Source: Chryseobacterium indologenes (GTDB lineage Bacteria; Bacteroidota; Bacteroidia; Flavobacteriales; Weeksellaceae). From it: a stretch of 64,000 nt of DNA. The stretch covers positions 3,038,001-3,102,000 of the forward strand of contig NZ_CP074372.1 in assembly GCF_018362995.1 (NCBI RefSeq), read 5' to 3'. Positions within the stretch are counted from its first letter, which is position 1. Every line of letters starts with the position of its first letter. This document shows, piece after piece, positions 52,643 to 62,490 of this stretch. Below the pieces are notes generated by a model, which saw nothing but the letters and a program-made list of their open reading frames with translations, was not told where the DNA came from and did not search any database. The position numbers and the translations under genes are program-made.

Positions 52643-55387
52643 TTAGAATCTGAATTCAATTCTTGCAAATAAGAACCTTCCTCCTATCCCATATTGGGAA
52701 ACCTGTCTGGAATAGACAAACTGATTATCAGCTGTTAAAGAGCTTATACCTGGGCTTTTGGAAGGCAGTATATTTAAGATATTATTACTTCCGATGGTGG
52801 CAGAAATATTTTTATTAAAATCATATCCTACAGATAAATCTGTCACCAGACGGCTATTCAGAATGAAATGCTCTGTGCTTCCTGTTACCCCATCAAAATT
52901 AGCATCCACAACATCTGCATCTGTCACTTTACCGAAGAAAGAATTACGCAGTACAAAAGTAAAGGCGGAAAATCTTAAAGTATTGGATAAGGTAGCTTTT
53001 ACACGTGGAACAGCTTCTTCAAAATACACTCTGTTCGGTTCTGAGAAATAATTATCGATCTGGCTCACCAATTTAGGAGATGCATGGATATCCCCGATTC
53101 TTTTGGTTTGATTAAAATTGACTCCTAAATTATTCTCCAAAGAAACTGCCGATGAGATTTTTGAGTTCTGAGAAATGGTAATATCCAAACCTTTCGTCTG
53201 AGAATCTACAGCATTGGCAAAAAAGTTAGCAGCACTTGCTCTCGCCAGATCAAAAGCACTCTGCAGAACAGCCTGATCAGAACCTGGAGTAAAACTACCA
53301 TCAGGACGATAGAAAAGATCTGTAAGCACTACCCTATCTTTAATCTTTATTAAATAAGCATCTGCTGTGAAGGTCAGGCTTAATGCCGGAATCTTCCAGG
53401 TAATTCCCGTGCTGTAAGATTGTGAAGTCTCCTGTTTTAATTTGGGAATGCCCAATGCCTGTGCAGCCTCAGAATTATTTCTGAAAGTACCTACTTGTGT
53501 TGTTTTCCCCTGCTGAATCAACGTAGAAGTGGAACTATAATAGATTTGTGCTAAAGAAGGCGCTCTGAATCCTGTGGAAACCGCTCCTCTCCAGTTCAGA
53601 TTGGGAGCCAGCTTTACATTCGTTGCCACCTTATAATTAAATGTAGACCCGAAGTCTGAATAGTTCTCATATCGTAAGGCTCCTTCCAACAGCCATCCGT
53701 CAGTAACCTCTAGCTCTGCATCAGCATAAGCAGCGACACTGTTTCTGTTTCCTGAAACTGCATTTTCCGGACTGAAGCCTGGAAAAACCTGAGCCCCAGC
53801 TGGTCTTACTTTGTCAAAGAAATCGGTAACTTTTTCATTTTCAGGAGTGTTAGCGGTTACTACACGTCCATAAATGTCGTAAGAAGCATAAGAATTTTCT
53901 TTTCCTGCATTGACTTTATAATTTTCATGTCGGTATTCACCTCCGAATGCTATATTCAAACCTTTCAGCACATCGTATTTTTTGGAGAAATCCAGATTGA
54001 CGGTATTTTGTGAAAATTCAGATCCTCCGGCATCAAATGTTCTTGGAGAACTGTCTGTAAGCGAAGCATTATAGGTATTTACCACTCCGAAACCAAAGGT
54101 ATTTTTCCCGAATGTATTACTGAAATCCACATTCCAGCCATTCCATTTTCCTTTAATTCCGGCAGCAAGTGAATAATCATTTACGGTTGCTTCAATCTGA
54201 GGAAGATATCCATTGGGAGTAACGGCATTGATGTTTCTTTCATTATTAGGAAGACGGTAAAAGCCTCCTGCATTTCCAAGACGATAGCTGTAGCCTCCAA
54301 ATGAATAAATCTTCCATTCATCATTCACAGGAATTTCAGAGTTGAAAAAGAGCTGCCCTGACTGTAGTTTAGATTGTCCTGCCCTCAGACTGAAATCTTT
54401 TCTCTCCAATCCTCTGTGATTAAGCTCCTGGGAGGTAAAATCTCTCCTTAATAAATCTTGAAGCTCAGAAATGCTGTTTGCCCCTGAGATCTGAGACTGA
54501 AAATCATTCCCAAAATAATCTACTTGGGCTGCATACTGTTTAATCGTGTTGATAATCTGCTGAGTATTGGGAGTATTGGTAATATTTTTATATAATCCAT
54601 CAATATTAACTCCATCCTGTAATGCTCTGTAATTAATTGCATTATAAGCATTAAAGATATCTCCTTCCCTCACTCCTGCTCTGGAATATGGATCACGATA
54701 TTGGGCAGAACCGGTAACATTAAAAAACCCGGACTTTCCTATTTTAGCTCCATAATTAAGATCCACAGAAATGGTCTGTCCATCCACTCCTCCGGAGAAA
54801 TTATTGGCAACAGGTGAAGCATATCCACCTAAAAATACCTGTCCGGAAAGTCCAAGTCTTTTTTTCAATCCCAGGTTAACGACTCCGGCAATAGCATCGG
54901 AACCATATTGGGCAGAAGCACCGTCTCTTAAAACTTCAATTTTCTCTAAAGCAAAAGCTGGAATGGCATTAAGATCAGTTCCCACAGAACCTCTTCCCGG
55001 CGTAAGGGTAACATTAATCAATGAAGATTGGTATCTTCTTTTTCCGTTTAACAAAACTAAAACCTGATCTGGACCTAACCCTCTTAAAAGAGCTGGATCT
55101 ACGAAATCAGTTCCATCATTAACGGTGTGAGAAGTGGATGAAAATGAGGGTACGATATAATTTAAAGCCTGGCTGATATTATTAGTAGGACTCTGTTTTA
55201 AAATTTTTGATATGTTAATGATATCTACAGGAACAGGGGTCTCCGTCAATGATCTTCCGGAGCCTCTTGATCCAAGGATTACTACATCTTCTATTTTTTT
55301 AGATTGTAAAGTGTCCGTCTGTGCGTAATAAAATGTAGAAATGAGCGCGATAGAAGGAACAAAGATTCTTTTTTTGAAATTGTGCAT
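52643..55387 (-). CDS. TonB-dependent receptor behind an S-box-like leader
   Basis: A 914-residue receptor with signal peptide (ending near YYAQ, residue 22), a plug (TETPVPVDIINISKILKQSP, RGLGPDQVLVLLNGKRR, SAQYGSDAIAGVVN) and a barrel ending GGRFLFARIEFRF, a terminal aromatic as required for barrel assembly. Its long leader holds a compact S-box-like RNA and a Met/Cys-rich upstream frame, so I infer that it imports a sulfur compound such as methionine, cystine or a derived organosulfur. The receptor family itself gives no substrate information. Confidence 0.92.
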   Translation of the reverse strand: MHNFKKRIFVPSIALISTFYYAQTDTLQSKKIEDVVILGSRGSGRSLTETPVPVDIINISKILKQSPTNNISQALNYIVPSFSSTSHTVNDGTDFVDPALLRGLGPDQVLVLLNGKRRYQSSLINVTLTPGRGSVGTDLNAIPAFALEKIEVLRDGASAQYGSDAIAGVVNLGLKKRLGLSGQVFLGGYASPVANNFSGGVDGQTISVDLNYGAKIGKSGFFNVTGSAQYRDPYSRAGVREGDIFNAYNAINYRALQDGVNIDGLYKNITNTPNTQQIINTIKQYAAQVDYFGNDFQSQISGANSISELQDLLRRDFTSQELNHRGLERKDFSLRAGQSKLQSGQLFFNSEIPVNDEWKIYSFGGYSYRLGNAGGFYRLPNNERNINAVTPNGYLPQIEATVNDYSLAAGIKGKWNGWNVDFSNTFGKNTFGFGVVNTYNASLTDSSPRTFDAGGSEFSQNTVNLDFSKKYDVLKGLNIAFGGEYRHENYKVNAGKENSYASYDIYGRVVTANTPENEKVTDFFDKVRPAGAQVFPGFSPENAVSGNRNSVAAYADAELEVTDGWLLEGALRYENYSDFGSTFNYKVATNVKLAPNLNWRGAVSTGFRAPSLAQIYYSSTSTLIQQGKTTQVGTFRNNSEAAQALGIPKLKQETSQSYSTGITWKIPALSLTFTADAYLIKIKDRVVLTDLFYRPDGSFTPGSDQAVLQSAFDLARASAANFFANAVDSQTKGLDITISQNSKISSAVSLENNLGVNFNQTKRIGDIHASPKLVSQIDNYFSEPNRVYFEEAVPRVKATLSNTLRFSAFTFVLRNSFFGKVTDADVVDANFDGVTGSTEHFILNSRLVTDLSVGYDFNKNISATIGSNNILNILPSKSPGISSLTADNQFVYSRQVSQYGIGGRFLFARIEFRF

Positions 55388-55510
55388 AGTATTGTTGTGT
55401 TCTTTTTGTTGTTAAAATTATTTTTGAGCAATACAAATCCTGTAGCCTTAATTTTAAGGTTACCATTGGTCTTTGAAAATGTTTGTATTATTTTTTAGAA
55501 ATAGAAATGG

Positions 55511-55555
55511 CTAGAAGCAACAACACATGCGCATGTAGAAATGGCATGAAAACAT
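55511..55555 (-). CDS. Putative Met/Cys-rich leader peptide
   Basis: A 14-codon frame encoding MFSCHFYMRMCCCF, then TAG, lying between the S-box-like RNA and the receptor gene (124 bases before its ATG). Three Met and four Cys residues in 14, with a run of three Cys, suggest ribosome stalling when Cys or Met is scarce. The palindrome ACATGCGCATGT (55525-55536) lies inside it. A hairpin at 55443-55462 (GTAACCTTAAAATTAAGG, then CTAC) follows. Candidate only; no homologue was looked up. Confidence 0.4.
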   Translation of the reverse strand: MFSCHFYMRMCCCF

Positions 55556-55693
55556 ATGGGAATAATGAAGATTCACTTCATGATCCGAAGAATAAAAAAT
55601 TACTGATGGAATGTGATTTCCCTTGTCTTTAAACATTTGGCTTTAACTTTAAAACAAAAATTCAAGATGGGAGTAATGATAGAATGATAAACA

Positions 55694-55776
55694 TTTTTTC
55701 CGGAAGATCCGGCTTATCGATTGCAGCACCTTGCTTGTTTTTGCAGGTTGCTATCCCATCTAGAGATTCTTGATAA
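55694..55776 (-). promoter_or_regulatory. Compact S-box (SAM-I)-like riboswitch candidate
   Basis: Minus-strand RNA with a three-way junction. P1 TTATC (55776-55772) pairs with GATAA (55718-55714) and is followed by the S-box J1/2 sequence AAGA. A short P2 ATCTC/GGGAT (55767-55763, 55757-55753) follows, then P3 AGCA-A-CC-TGC with GCA-A-GG-TGCT (55752-55743, 55734-55725), which is the S-box GCAACC...AAGGTGCT core. Canonical P4 and the long P2 with its pseudoknot loop are missing. The RNA starts at a predicted promoter. SAM binding is not shown. Confidence 0.55.
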
Positions 55777-55784
55777 TTACCTGG

Positions 55785-55792
55785 CAAAGATA
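55785..55792 (-). promoter_or_regulatory. Promoter -7 box of the S-box-like leader
   Basis: TATCTTTG on the minus strand; transcription would begin near 55778, at the first base of P1. The rest of the 512-base gap 55388-55899 holds the leader elements on this strand and the promoter of the plus-strand receptor, with nothing else recognised. Confidence 0.6.
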
Positions 55793-55899
55793 TAATTATT
55801 TCGGAAATAAAAAAATATTTAGCCTAAATTTTCGATTTTCAACATTTTAGCGTAACAAATTATGTTTTTCAGCGTCTAACCGGATATCAGTAAAACATT

Positions 55900-58125
55900 A
55901 TGAAAAAAACGATTTTCGCTTTATCTTTATTAAGCTCTATTTTTGTTTTTTCACAGGAAAAAAATAATAAACCTCAGGAAAAGCAAATTGAAGGTGTAGT
56001 CATCACCAAAACTAAAAAAGCCGTTGAACAAAAGGCAGACCGTACCATTTTTGACTTTTCCGAGCAACCTCAGCTGAACAACGGAAACGTTTTGGAGGGA
56101 ATTAAAAAACTTCCGGGACTTGTATCTACCGACATCGCAGGAATGATGTATCAGGGAAAAATGCTTGAAGTATATCTTAACGGAAGACCACTGAATATCA
56201 CATCCAATGAATTGAACTCTTTCCTGGAAGGAATGCCTGCCAATTCTGTAGAAAGAATTGAAGTGATCACTCAGCCCGGCGCTGAATTTCCAGCCACTTC
56301 CGGAGGTGCGATCATGAATATCATCACGAACAAAAATGCCAATAAATATTTAACTGCTACTTATTCAGGTAATTATTCTTTTACAAATTACGACAAGTAT
56401 AGAAGCAGAACGACCAACTCCGTTAATTTAAATGCCAGAAATAAATATTTCGGATGGCAGCTGAATGTAGGACAAAACTACCGTGAAAGCATGTTAAACG
56501 GTCAGCAGGATGAACTTTTAACGAGTCATACGGACAGATACGGACGCGGATATTTTGCAAAGTCAGGATTAACTTTTGATTTAGGGCAGGACAGATTATT
56601 ATTAAACTATGACATTTACCACAACAATAATGACAACTACACTTTAAGTAACGGTCATGGAGATTTGCCTTTTGAAAATAATCCAAAGGATTTAAGAGAG
56701 GCATTTTATACTTCTTCGGATGTTGCCCATACCAATAGTTTGAGACAGGAAGCAGTTGTAACCTATCAGAAACGCTTTGCTGACAAATCTCAGAAGCTGG
56801 ATTTCCAATTTGGTTATACAAGGTCTAACAGCAAGTTCGCTCAGGACAATTATTTCCAGAACGGTACATTTGTAATACCTGCAAACACTCCTATCAATAG
56901 CGCTATGAGTGGCTTAAAAGATATTCTGAACAATGAATCTGTGATGAATATTGCCAACTTCAAAGTAGATTATGCCCAGCCTATCAAGCTTCTTGATGGC
57001 GGAAAAGTAAGCTTTGGAGGATTATATGAGAAGCAGGATTATGATACGGAAAGTTTTGGCTTAACCAATCTTGAATATCAGAGACAGACGGCTTCAACTT
57101 ATCTGGAGTTCCAAGCTAAATTGAAAAAGTTTGATTTTACATTGGGTTCCCGTGCTGAAAACTATGATATTTCCGGGGTAACAAGATATTTTGATAAGGA
57201 TGCAAAACTTGTAGAGGCTAATCTGATTCCCTTCAATAAATTTAAATTTTTCCCGAACGCAAGTGTGCAGTATAACATGATGAATCAGGTTTATATTGCT
57301 GCGAACTACAACAGAAAAATCAGTTTACCAAGTATTTCTGCCCTGAACCCGAATAACGTAACGTTCTCCGGACCAAGTACGGAGGTAAACGGTAACCCGA
57401 ATCTGCAGCCCACAATTTTTGATAATTATGAAATAAAAGTATCTGCATTTGATTATGCATTTATCGGGTATAGCGTAAGCTCGGCAAGTAATCAGGTGGC
57501 ACAGATCATCAGAAAAGACGGAAGAAAACTCTTTAATGAACAGGTGAATATTTCAAATATGAAAATTCACAATTTCAACGTTGGGCTACCTGTCCCTTTT
57601 ATGATTTTCAGTAAGCCTTTGAGTGAGATCATGAAATTTGATTTCAATCCCGACAAAATCAACTTCATGTACTTATACGCAGGTTATCAGAAACATGAAA
57701 TCGACAATCTGAATAATAAAGGATTCTGGATTTTCAATATCATGACTCAGATTCTTTTGCCTAAAGACATCAAAATGACAGCCAATTACAGCTATCTGAC
57801 GCCAAAAGCAGGATATTTCTACTTCACGGCAGAGAAACCATTCAACAACTCTCTTGATATCACATTGACGAAGAAGTTTATGAATAACCGTCTGACACTA
57901 TCTGTTTTTGCGAATGATATTTTCAACGGACAGATGATGCAGGTACGTTCTAACCCGCCATCTGGAACTCCGGTAATGATCAGCAGCAAGTATGACACGA
58001 GAAATTTCGGATTTTCTATCAACTATAAAATTCCAACGAGAAATAAGCTGGCGAAAGAAGACCCGAATATCCTAAATCAGACGAAAAAAGAGGATAACGG
58101 AGGCGTAATGCAGCAGGCACAATAA
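55900..58125 (+). CDS. TonB-dependent receptor-like outer-membrane barrel
   Basis: A 741-residue protein with signal peptide (MKKTIFALSLLSSIFVFSQ), a carboxypeptidase-like or plug-like N-terminus (QIEGVVITKTKKAVEQKADR, MLEVYLNGRPLNITSNELNS, ERIEVITQPGAEFPAT) and a beta-barrel. It is the same OMP_b-brl_3 type as the protein at 49540. Its C-terminus continues past the barrel in a polar Asn/Lys-rich tail. Substrate unknown. It stands alone and is divergent from the S-box-controlled receptor. Confidence 0.9.
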   Translation: MKKTIFALSLLSSIFVFSQEKNNKPQEKQIEGVVITKTKKAVEQKADRTIFDFSEQPQLNNGNVLEGIKKLPGLVSTDIAGMMYQGKMLEVYLNGRPLNITSNELNSFLEGMPANSVERIEVITQPGAEFPATSGGAIMNIITNKNANKYLTATYSGNYSFTNYDKYRSRTTNSVNLNARNKYFGWQLNVGQNYRESMLNGQQDELLTSHTDRYGRGYFAKSGLTFDLGQDRLLLNYDIYHNNNDNYTLSNGHGDLPFENNPKDLREAFYTSSDVAHTNSLRQEAVVTYQKRFADKSQKLDFQFGYTRSNSKFAQDNYFQNGTFVIPANTPINSAMSGLKDILNNESVMNIANFKVDYAQPIKLLDGGKVSFGGLYEKQDYDTESFGLTNLEYQRQTASTYLEFQAKLKKFDFTLGSRAENYDISGVTRYFDKDAKLVEANLIPFNKFKFFPNASVQYNMMNQVYIAANYNRKISLPSISALNPNNVTFSGPSTEVNGNPNLQPTIFDNYEIKVSAFDYAFIGYSVSSASNQVAQIIRKDGRKLFNEQVNISNMKIHNFNVGLPVPFMIFSKPLSEIMKFDFNPDKINFMYLYAGYQKHEIDNLNNKGFWIFNIMTQILLPKDIKMTANYSYLTPKAGYFYFTAEKPFNNSLDITLTKKFMNNRLTLSVFANDIFNGQMMQVRSNPPSGTPVMISSKYDTRNFGFSINYKIPTRNKLAKEDPNILNQTKKEDNGGVMQQAQ

Positions 58126-58150
58126 TTCTTCTTTTTTTATACAACAAAGT

Positions 58151-58185
58151 AAAAATAGGCAGTAAAATTTTACCGCCTATTTTTT
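58151..58185 (+). terminator. Terminator after the receptor gene
   Basis: AAAAATAGGC pairs with GCCTATTTTTT around an AGTAAAATTTTAC inner palindrome; the tail is a T run. Confidence 0.8.
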
Positions 58186-58187
58186 TT

Positions 58188-58338
58188 ATAGGTTTTGGCT
58201 AAAGCCATTGGAGGTACTTTTAAAAGTAAAATAAATTGTCTTTTTGTCATTCTGACGAAGGAAGAATCTTATTAATAAAAGCGTATGAGATTCTTCACTA
58301 CACTTCATTTCGTTCAGAATGACACTTTTGAGACAGCC
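58188..58338. repeat. Partial intergenic repeat cluster
   Basis: 58188-58211 repeats the start of the element at 18269 (ATAGGTTTTGGCTAAAGCCA). 58246-58338 is a shortened copy of the palindromic element at 19466: it keeps GTCATTCTGACGAAGGAAGA and TTCATTTCGTTCAGAATGAC with ACTTTTGAGACAGCC, but has lost the left outer arm. Both lie between convergent genes. Confidence 0.8.
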
Positions 58339-58398
58339 ATTTCTATTGATAGTAAAATAGTGTTATTTGTGAAAATATTTGTGATATTAGTGTTTACA

Positions 58399-59109
58399 TC
58401 AAAAATCTATCGTCTGAAATCTCCAGTCCAGCGTATCTACCAATGTCAGCTGATTAATACTCACCGGAAGATCCGTGATAATTTTCAGCGTCTGAAAAGC
58501 CATCATGCTGCCTATGATTCCGGGAAGAGCTCCCAATACACCAAGGCTGTCACAATCCGGCACATCTTTATCGAAAGGCGGTTCAGGAAAAATATCTCTT
58601 AAATTTTTACTTCCGTTATGATTAAATACAGATATCTGTCCTGAGAATCCCAGAATGCTTCCGTAGACCAAAGTCTTTTTTAAATTCACGCAGGTATCAT
58701 TTACAAGATATCTTGTTGAAAAATTGTCTGAACCATCCACGATAACATCGTACTGAGAAAGAATTTCTTCAGCGTTTCTTTCATTGAGTTTTTCCTCAAT
58801 CCCATTCAATGTAACCTGATGATTAAGATTTTCTACAAATTTCTTAGCACTCTTTACTTTTGAAAATCCTACCCTTTCTTCAGTATGAATGATCTGTCGG
58901 TTCAGATTATGAAGTTCAACCTCATCAAAGTCTGCAATTCCCAGAGTTCCTACTCCTGCAGCGGCCAGATATTGAATAACAGGACTTCCCAAGCCTCCTG
59001 CACCTATGACAAGGACTTTTGAAGCCATTATTTTCTTTTGTCCTTCCAATCCTATTTCTTCAATAAATATCTGCCGGCTGTACCGTGAAAAATAGTCTTC
59101 TTTTTTCAT
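58399..59109 (-). CDS. thiF: Thiamine sulfur-carrier adenylyltransferase ThiF
   Basis: A 236-residue E1-like enzyme. Motifs: Arg11, ATP loop GAGGLGSP (36-43), DFDEVELHNLNRQ (60-72), Lys84, DGSDNFSTRY, and Cys in PDCDSLGVLG as the likely acyl-acceptor cysteine. It adenylates the C-terminal glycine of ThiS for sulfur transfer. The two CxxC pairs of zinc-binding ThiF/MoeB are missing (the first place reads NLRDIFP), which is unusual among annotated ThiF and would need checking. It is the last gene of the thi operon, separated from thiH by 147 bases. Confidence 0.88.
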   Translation of the reverse strand: MKKEDYFSRYSRQIFIEEIGLEGQKKIMASKVLVIGAGGLGSPVIQYLAAAGVGTLGIADFDEVELHNLNRQIIHTEERVGFSKVKSAKKFVENLNHQVTLNGIEEKLNERNAEEILSQYDVIVDGSDNFSTRYLVNDTCVNLKKTLVYGSILGFSGQISVFNHNGSKNLRDIFPEPPFDKDVPDCDSLGVLGALPGIIGSMMAFQTLKIITDLPVSINQLTLVDTLDWRFQTIDF

Positions 59110-59256
59110 ACTTTATGATAATTGAACCATTAAGATTCTTTAAGTTTTTAAGGAAAGTTAAGCTGAGCTTCGCTTTAAAGAGATGTTATCTTAAAAATCT
59201 TCGATTTTTTCTTAATTAAACTTTACTTCTTCAAAGTCCTTAATGGTTTAAAAATT

Positions 59257-60375
59257 TTAAATTCCACTATAAACAGAATCCCAATCTTTCATGACAGGAT
59301 CGTAACCTGCTTTTTTGATCATGAGTCTGATTTCATCCATACTTCGTTCGTCACTGGTTTCAAACTGTTCCAGAGATTCTTTATCTACGGCATAGCCACC
59401 CGGATTGGTTTTTGAGCCTGCACTCATTGCAGTAGCCCCCAGAGACACTATATTATTTCTGAAGACTTCATTTTCTCTGGTAGAAATGGAAATTTCAAGG
59501 TCTTCATTCCAGATTCTGTAGGCACAAATGAGTTGAAGAAGGTCTTTGTCTTCCATGATAAAATTGGGTTCGATAATTCCTTCTGCTGGTCTGAGCCTTG
59601 GAAAGGAAACAGAGAATTTACTTTTCCAATACTGTTTCTGAAGATAATCAATGTGTAAAGCATTGAAAAAACTATCTACTCTCCAATCTTCAAGTCCAAG
59701 GAGAACTCCGAGTCCAATTTTATGAATGCCCGCTCTTCCTATTCTATCCGGAGTCTCCAGGCGAAAATGGAAATTTGATTTTTTACCTTTCGGATGATAT
59801 TCTCTGTAAACATCCTGATGATAGGTTTCCTGATATACCAAAACAGAATGTACTCCCTCCTCATGAAGCAATCTGTATTCTTCTTCCATTAAGGGTTGAA
59901 CTTCAATGGAAATATTGGAAAAATGAGGTTTTAACTTACGGACAGCATTCTGAAAGTAAGGAACTCCAACTATTTTATTGGCTTCACCACTCACCAGCAA
60001 TACATGATTCACTCCCATAGATTTCAATACTGATGCTTCGATCATCAGCTCCATATCGGAAAGTGTTTTCCTTTTCAGTTGATTATCAAGACTGAATCCG
60101 CAGTAGGTGCAGATATTCTGGCATTCATTGCTGAGATACAACGGAGCATAGAGCTGAATGGTTTTTCCGAATCGTTTTTGGGTAAGGATCTGTGTCATTC
60201 CCGCCATCAGTTCCAATTCCTGAGAAGCGGCTGGTGAAAGCAAATTCAGAAAGTCATCAAGGTTTTTAGTCTTTTTCTGAAGACTGTTTCTTACATCAGC
60301 CAGAGTTACTTTTTCAAGCTTATTCTTTACTTCCTCCCATTGATAACGTTCAAAAACATCTTTAAAGCTTTTCAT
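59257..60375 (-). CDS. thiH: 2-iminoacetate synthase (tyrosine lyase) ThiH
   Basis: A 372-residue radical SAM enzyme. The 4Fe-4S ligands are Cys85, Cys89, Cys92 in ECQNICTYCGF (CxxxCxxC). It splits tyrosine into dehydroglycine and p-cresol, giving the glycine imine for the thiazole ring; this is the anaerobe-tolerant branch as opposed to ThiO. The C-terminal part is the BATS-type domain. It reads with thiG just upstream. Confidence 0.94.
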   Translation of the reverse strand: MKSFKDVFERYQWEEVKNKLEKVTLADVRNSLQKKTKNLDDFLNLLSPAASQELELMAGMTQILTQKRFGKTIQLYAPLYLSNECQNICTYCGFSLDNQLKRKTLSDMELMIEASVLKSMGVNHVLLVSGEANKIVGVPYFQNAVRKLKPHFSNISIEVQPLMEEEYRLLHEEGVHSVLVYQETYHQDVYREYHPKGKKSNFHFRLETPDRIGRAGIHKIGLGVLLGLEDWRVDSFFNALHIDYLQKQYWKSKFSVSFPRLRPAEGIIEPNFIMEDKDLLQLICAYRIWNEDLEISISTRENEVFRNNIVSLGATAMSAGSKTNPGGYAVDKESLEQFETSDERSMDEIRLMIKKAGYDPVMKDWDSVYSGI

Positions 60376-60384
60376 AATTTTGAT

Positions 60385-61161
60385 TTATTCAAACAAAAAC
60401 GAAGTAAGCGGACTTGAAGCTTCAGCATGATTAGCAATGGCTCCCAACCCTGATTCAAAAGCTCTTCTTCCGGCAATAACTCCTTCTTTAAAAGCCACAG
60501 CCATATTCAACGGATTTTTAGCAACAGCAATGGCGGTATTCACCAAAACTGCATCTGCTCCCATTTCCATGGCTTTTGCTGCATCTGATGGTGCCCCGAT
60601 TCCTGCATCTACTACGACAGGAACGTTACTCTGACTGATGATTATTTCCAGAAAATCCTGTGTTCTTAATCCTTTATTCGTTCCGATGGGTGCTCCCAAA
60701 GGCATTACCACAGCGGTTCCGGCATCTTCAAGACGTTTGCATAAAACAGGATCGGCATGAATGTAAGGCATCACCACAAATCCCAGTTTCGCAAGTTCTT
60801 CAGTTGCATATAAAGTTTCAATAGGATCTGGTAACAAATATTTCGGATCGGGATGAATTTCCAGTTTTACCCAGTTTGTTTCCAGTGCTTCCCTGGCCAA
60901 TTGTGCTGCTAATACAGCTTCCTTTGCGGTTCTGGCTCCTGAAGTATTAGGCAGAAGATGAACATTTGTTTCTCTTAATGAATCGAGAAGATCATCTTCA
61001 CTGGATTGTGCATCAATTCTTTTTAATGCCATAGTCACCATATCAGTTTCGGATGCGATGACAGACTGTACCATATCTCTCAGACTTCCAAATTTTCCTG
61101 TTCCTAAAAACAGTCTTGATTCAAAAGTTCTTCCTGCTATTTCTAATTTCTGATGGTTCAT
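60385..61161 (-). CDS. thiG: Thiazole synthase ThiG
   Basis: A 258-residue TIM-barrel enzyme. Lys99 in [17 protein letters not shown] is the conserved Schiff-base lysine. It assembles the thiamine thiazole from DXP, ThiS-thiocarboxylate and the glycine imine made by ThiH. The start overlaps the stop of thiE (4 bases). Downstream genes thiH and thiF complete the thiazole branch. Confidence 0.95.
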   Translation of the reverse strand: MNHQKLEIAGRTFESRLFLGTGKFGSLRDMVQSVIASETDMVTMALKRIDAQSSEDDLLDSLRETNVHLLPNTSGARTAKEAVLAAQLAREALETNWVKLEIHPDPKYLLPDPIETLYATEELAKLGFVVMPYIHADPVLCKRLEDAGTAVVMPLGAPIGTNKGLRTQDFLEIIISQSNVPVVVDAGIGAPSDAAKAMEMGADAVLVNTAIAVAKNPLNMAVAFKEGVIAGRRAFESGLGAIANHAEASSPLTSFLFE

Positions 61162-61772
61162 ATCATTACTTTTTTTAGTTCATTAATAATGGTCGGCTTC
61201 TTTGTAATAATCCCGGATATGGCAACACCATAAATTCCGATCTCCTGTAACGGGAAAATATCTTCAAGGCCAACACTTCCGATCGCAAATATTTTGGGAA
61301 TATCTATTGATTTTTCTCTTAATCCGTTAATGATATTCTGGTAGCCTTCAAACCCGAGAACAGGGCTTAGTTTTTCTTTGGTTGTAGTAAATCTCAATGG
61401 TCCTAAACCGATATAATCACAAGATTCATTGATTCTCTGGATAACGTCTGAAAGGGTATTGGCTGTTCCACCAATGATTTTATTTTCACCTAAGATCAAT
61501 CTTGCTTCTTCGATGGCGCTGTCATTTAAGCCTAAGTGCACACCATCGGCGTCAATTTCTTTCGCTATTTGTACATGATCATTGATGATGCAAACCGATT
61601 GATATTCTGAACAAAGTTGTTTTGATATTTCACAAAGATGAATCAATTCATTTTCAGGAGCATTTTTCCATCTTACCTGTACCCATTTGATTCCGTTATC
61701 AAGGGCTTTTCGGATATGAAATTCCTGTTCCTGTATTGTGTTTCCTTGTGATATGTATTGTAATTTTTCCAT
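61158..61772 (-). CDS. thiE: Thiamine-phosphate synthase ThiE
   Basis: A 204-residue ThiE. Conserved blocks: [27 protein letters not shown], and the pyrophosphate-contacting [15 protein letters not shown]. It joins HMP-PP and thiazole phosphate to thiamine phosphate. It is the better-conserved of two ThiE-like genes in this operon. Overlaps thiG by four bases; thiD is just upstream. Confidence 0.94.
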   Translation of the reverse strand: MEKLQYISQGNTIQEQEFHIRKALDNGIKWVQVRWKNAPENELIHLCEISKQLCSEYQSVCIINDHVQIAKEIDADGVHLGLNDSAIEEARLILGENKIIGGTANTLSDVIQRINESCDYIGLGPLRFTTTKEKLSPVLGFEGYQNIINGLREKSIDIPKIFAIGSVGLEDIFPLQEIGIYGVAISGIITKKPTIINELKKVMI

Positions 61773-61777
61773 ATTTT

Positions 61778-62490
61778 CTATGAATGCGTTCCCAGTAAAG
61801 AGGAATTGCTTTTTAAAAATTTTTCGATGTATAGTTTCCCATTTCGGCAGGCAGTTTTCATATTTTCACCTTTGGCGAGTTCTGCTGTAATGGCTGATGA
61901 TAAAACACAGCCCGAACCATGTTTAGGAAAGTATTCTTCATTATGGCTGTTGGGTTGTAAAACAATTTCTTTTTCGTTTTCAACTAAAACATCCGTTCCT
62001 AAATGATCATCTCTATGCCCTCCTTTGATCAGCAATGAGCATTTATTGGAATCCGGTAAAAGATTCTTTTCCTTTAAAACATTGTACTCATTGTAATTGG
62101 GAGTTATCAAACTGAGTTTATTAACAACCGTTTTTAATTGAGAAAGGGTTTCAAGATCAAAGAAATTGAATTCGGAAGTGCTTTTCAGAACGGGGTCCCA
62201 GACGACTTTCACATGAAGATTTCCTTTTTGAACAGTTTCTACAATTTTATTCAGAAATTCAGCATCCTTCACTATTCCTATTTTCACGGCAGATACGGGA
62301 TAGGTTTCCATCAACACGTGAATGGCTTCGGTGACTTCATCTATAGGTCGCCATTCCAGACTTAAGCATTTGGAAGCAGTTTGTAATGTCAATGCTGTAC
62401 ATACTCCCAACCCCATTACTTTTGATTGCTCAAAGGTTTTACTATCTGATAATAAGCCTGCTCCACCGCTGGGATCGAAACCAGCGATAC

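Noticed and set aside
55525..55536. ACATGCGCATGT as a regulator operator
   Set aside because: It coincides with the ATG CGC ATG codons of the small leader frame; no protein site is supported.
55667..55699. Short frame MFIILSLLPS after the S-box-like RNA
   Set aside because: Only ten codons, no enrichment for a regulatory amino acid and no supporting feature; the Met/Cys-rich frame is the better candidate.
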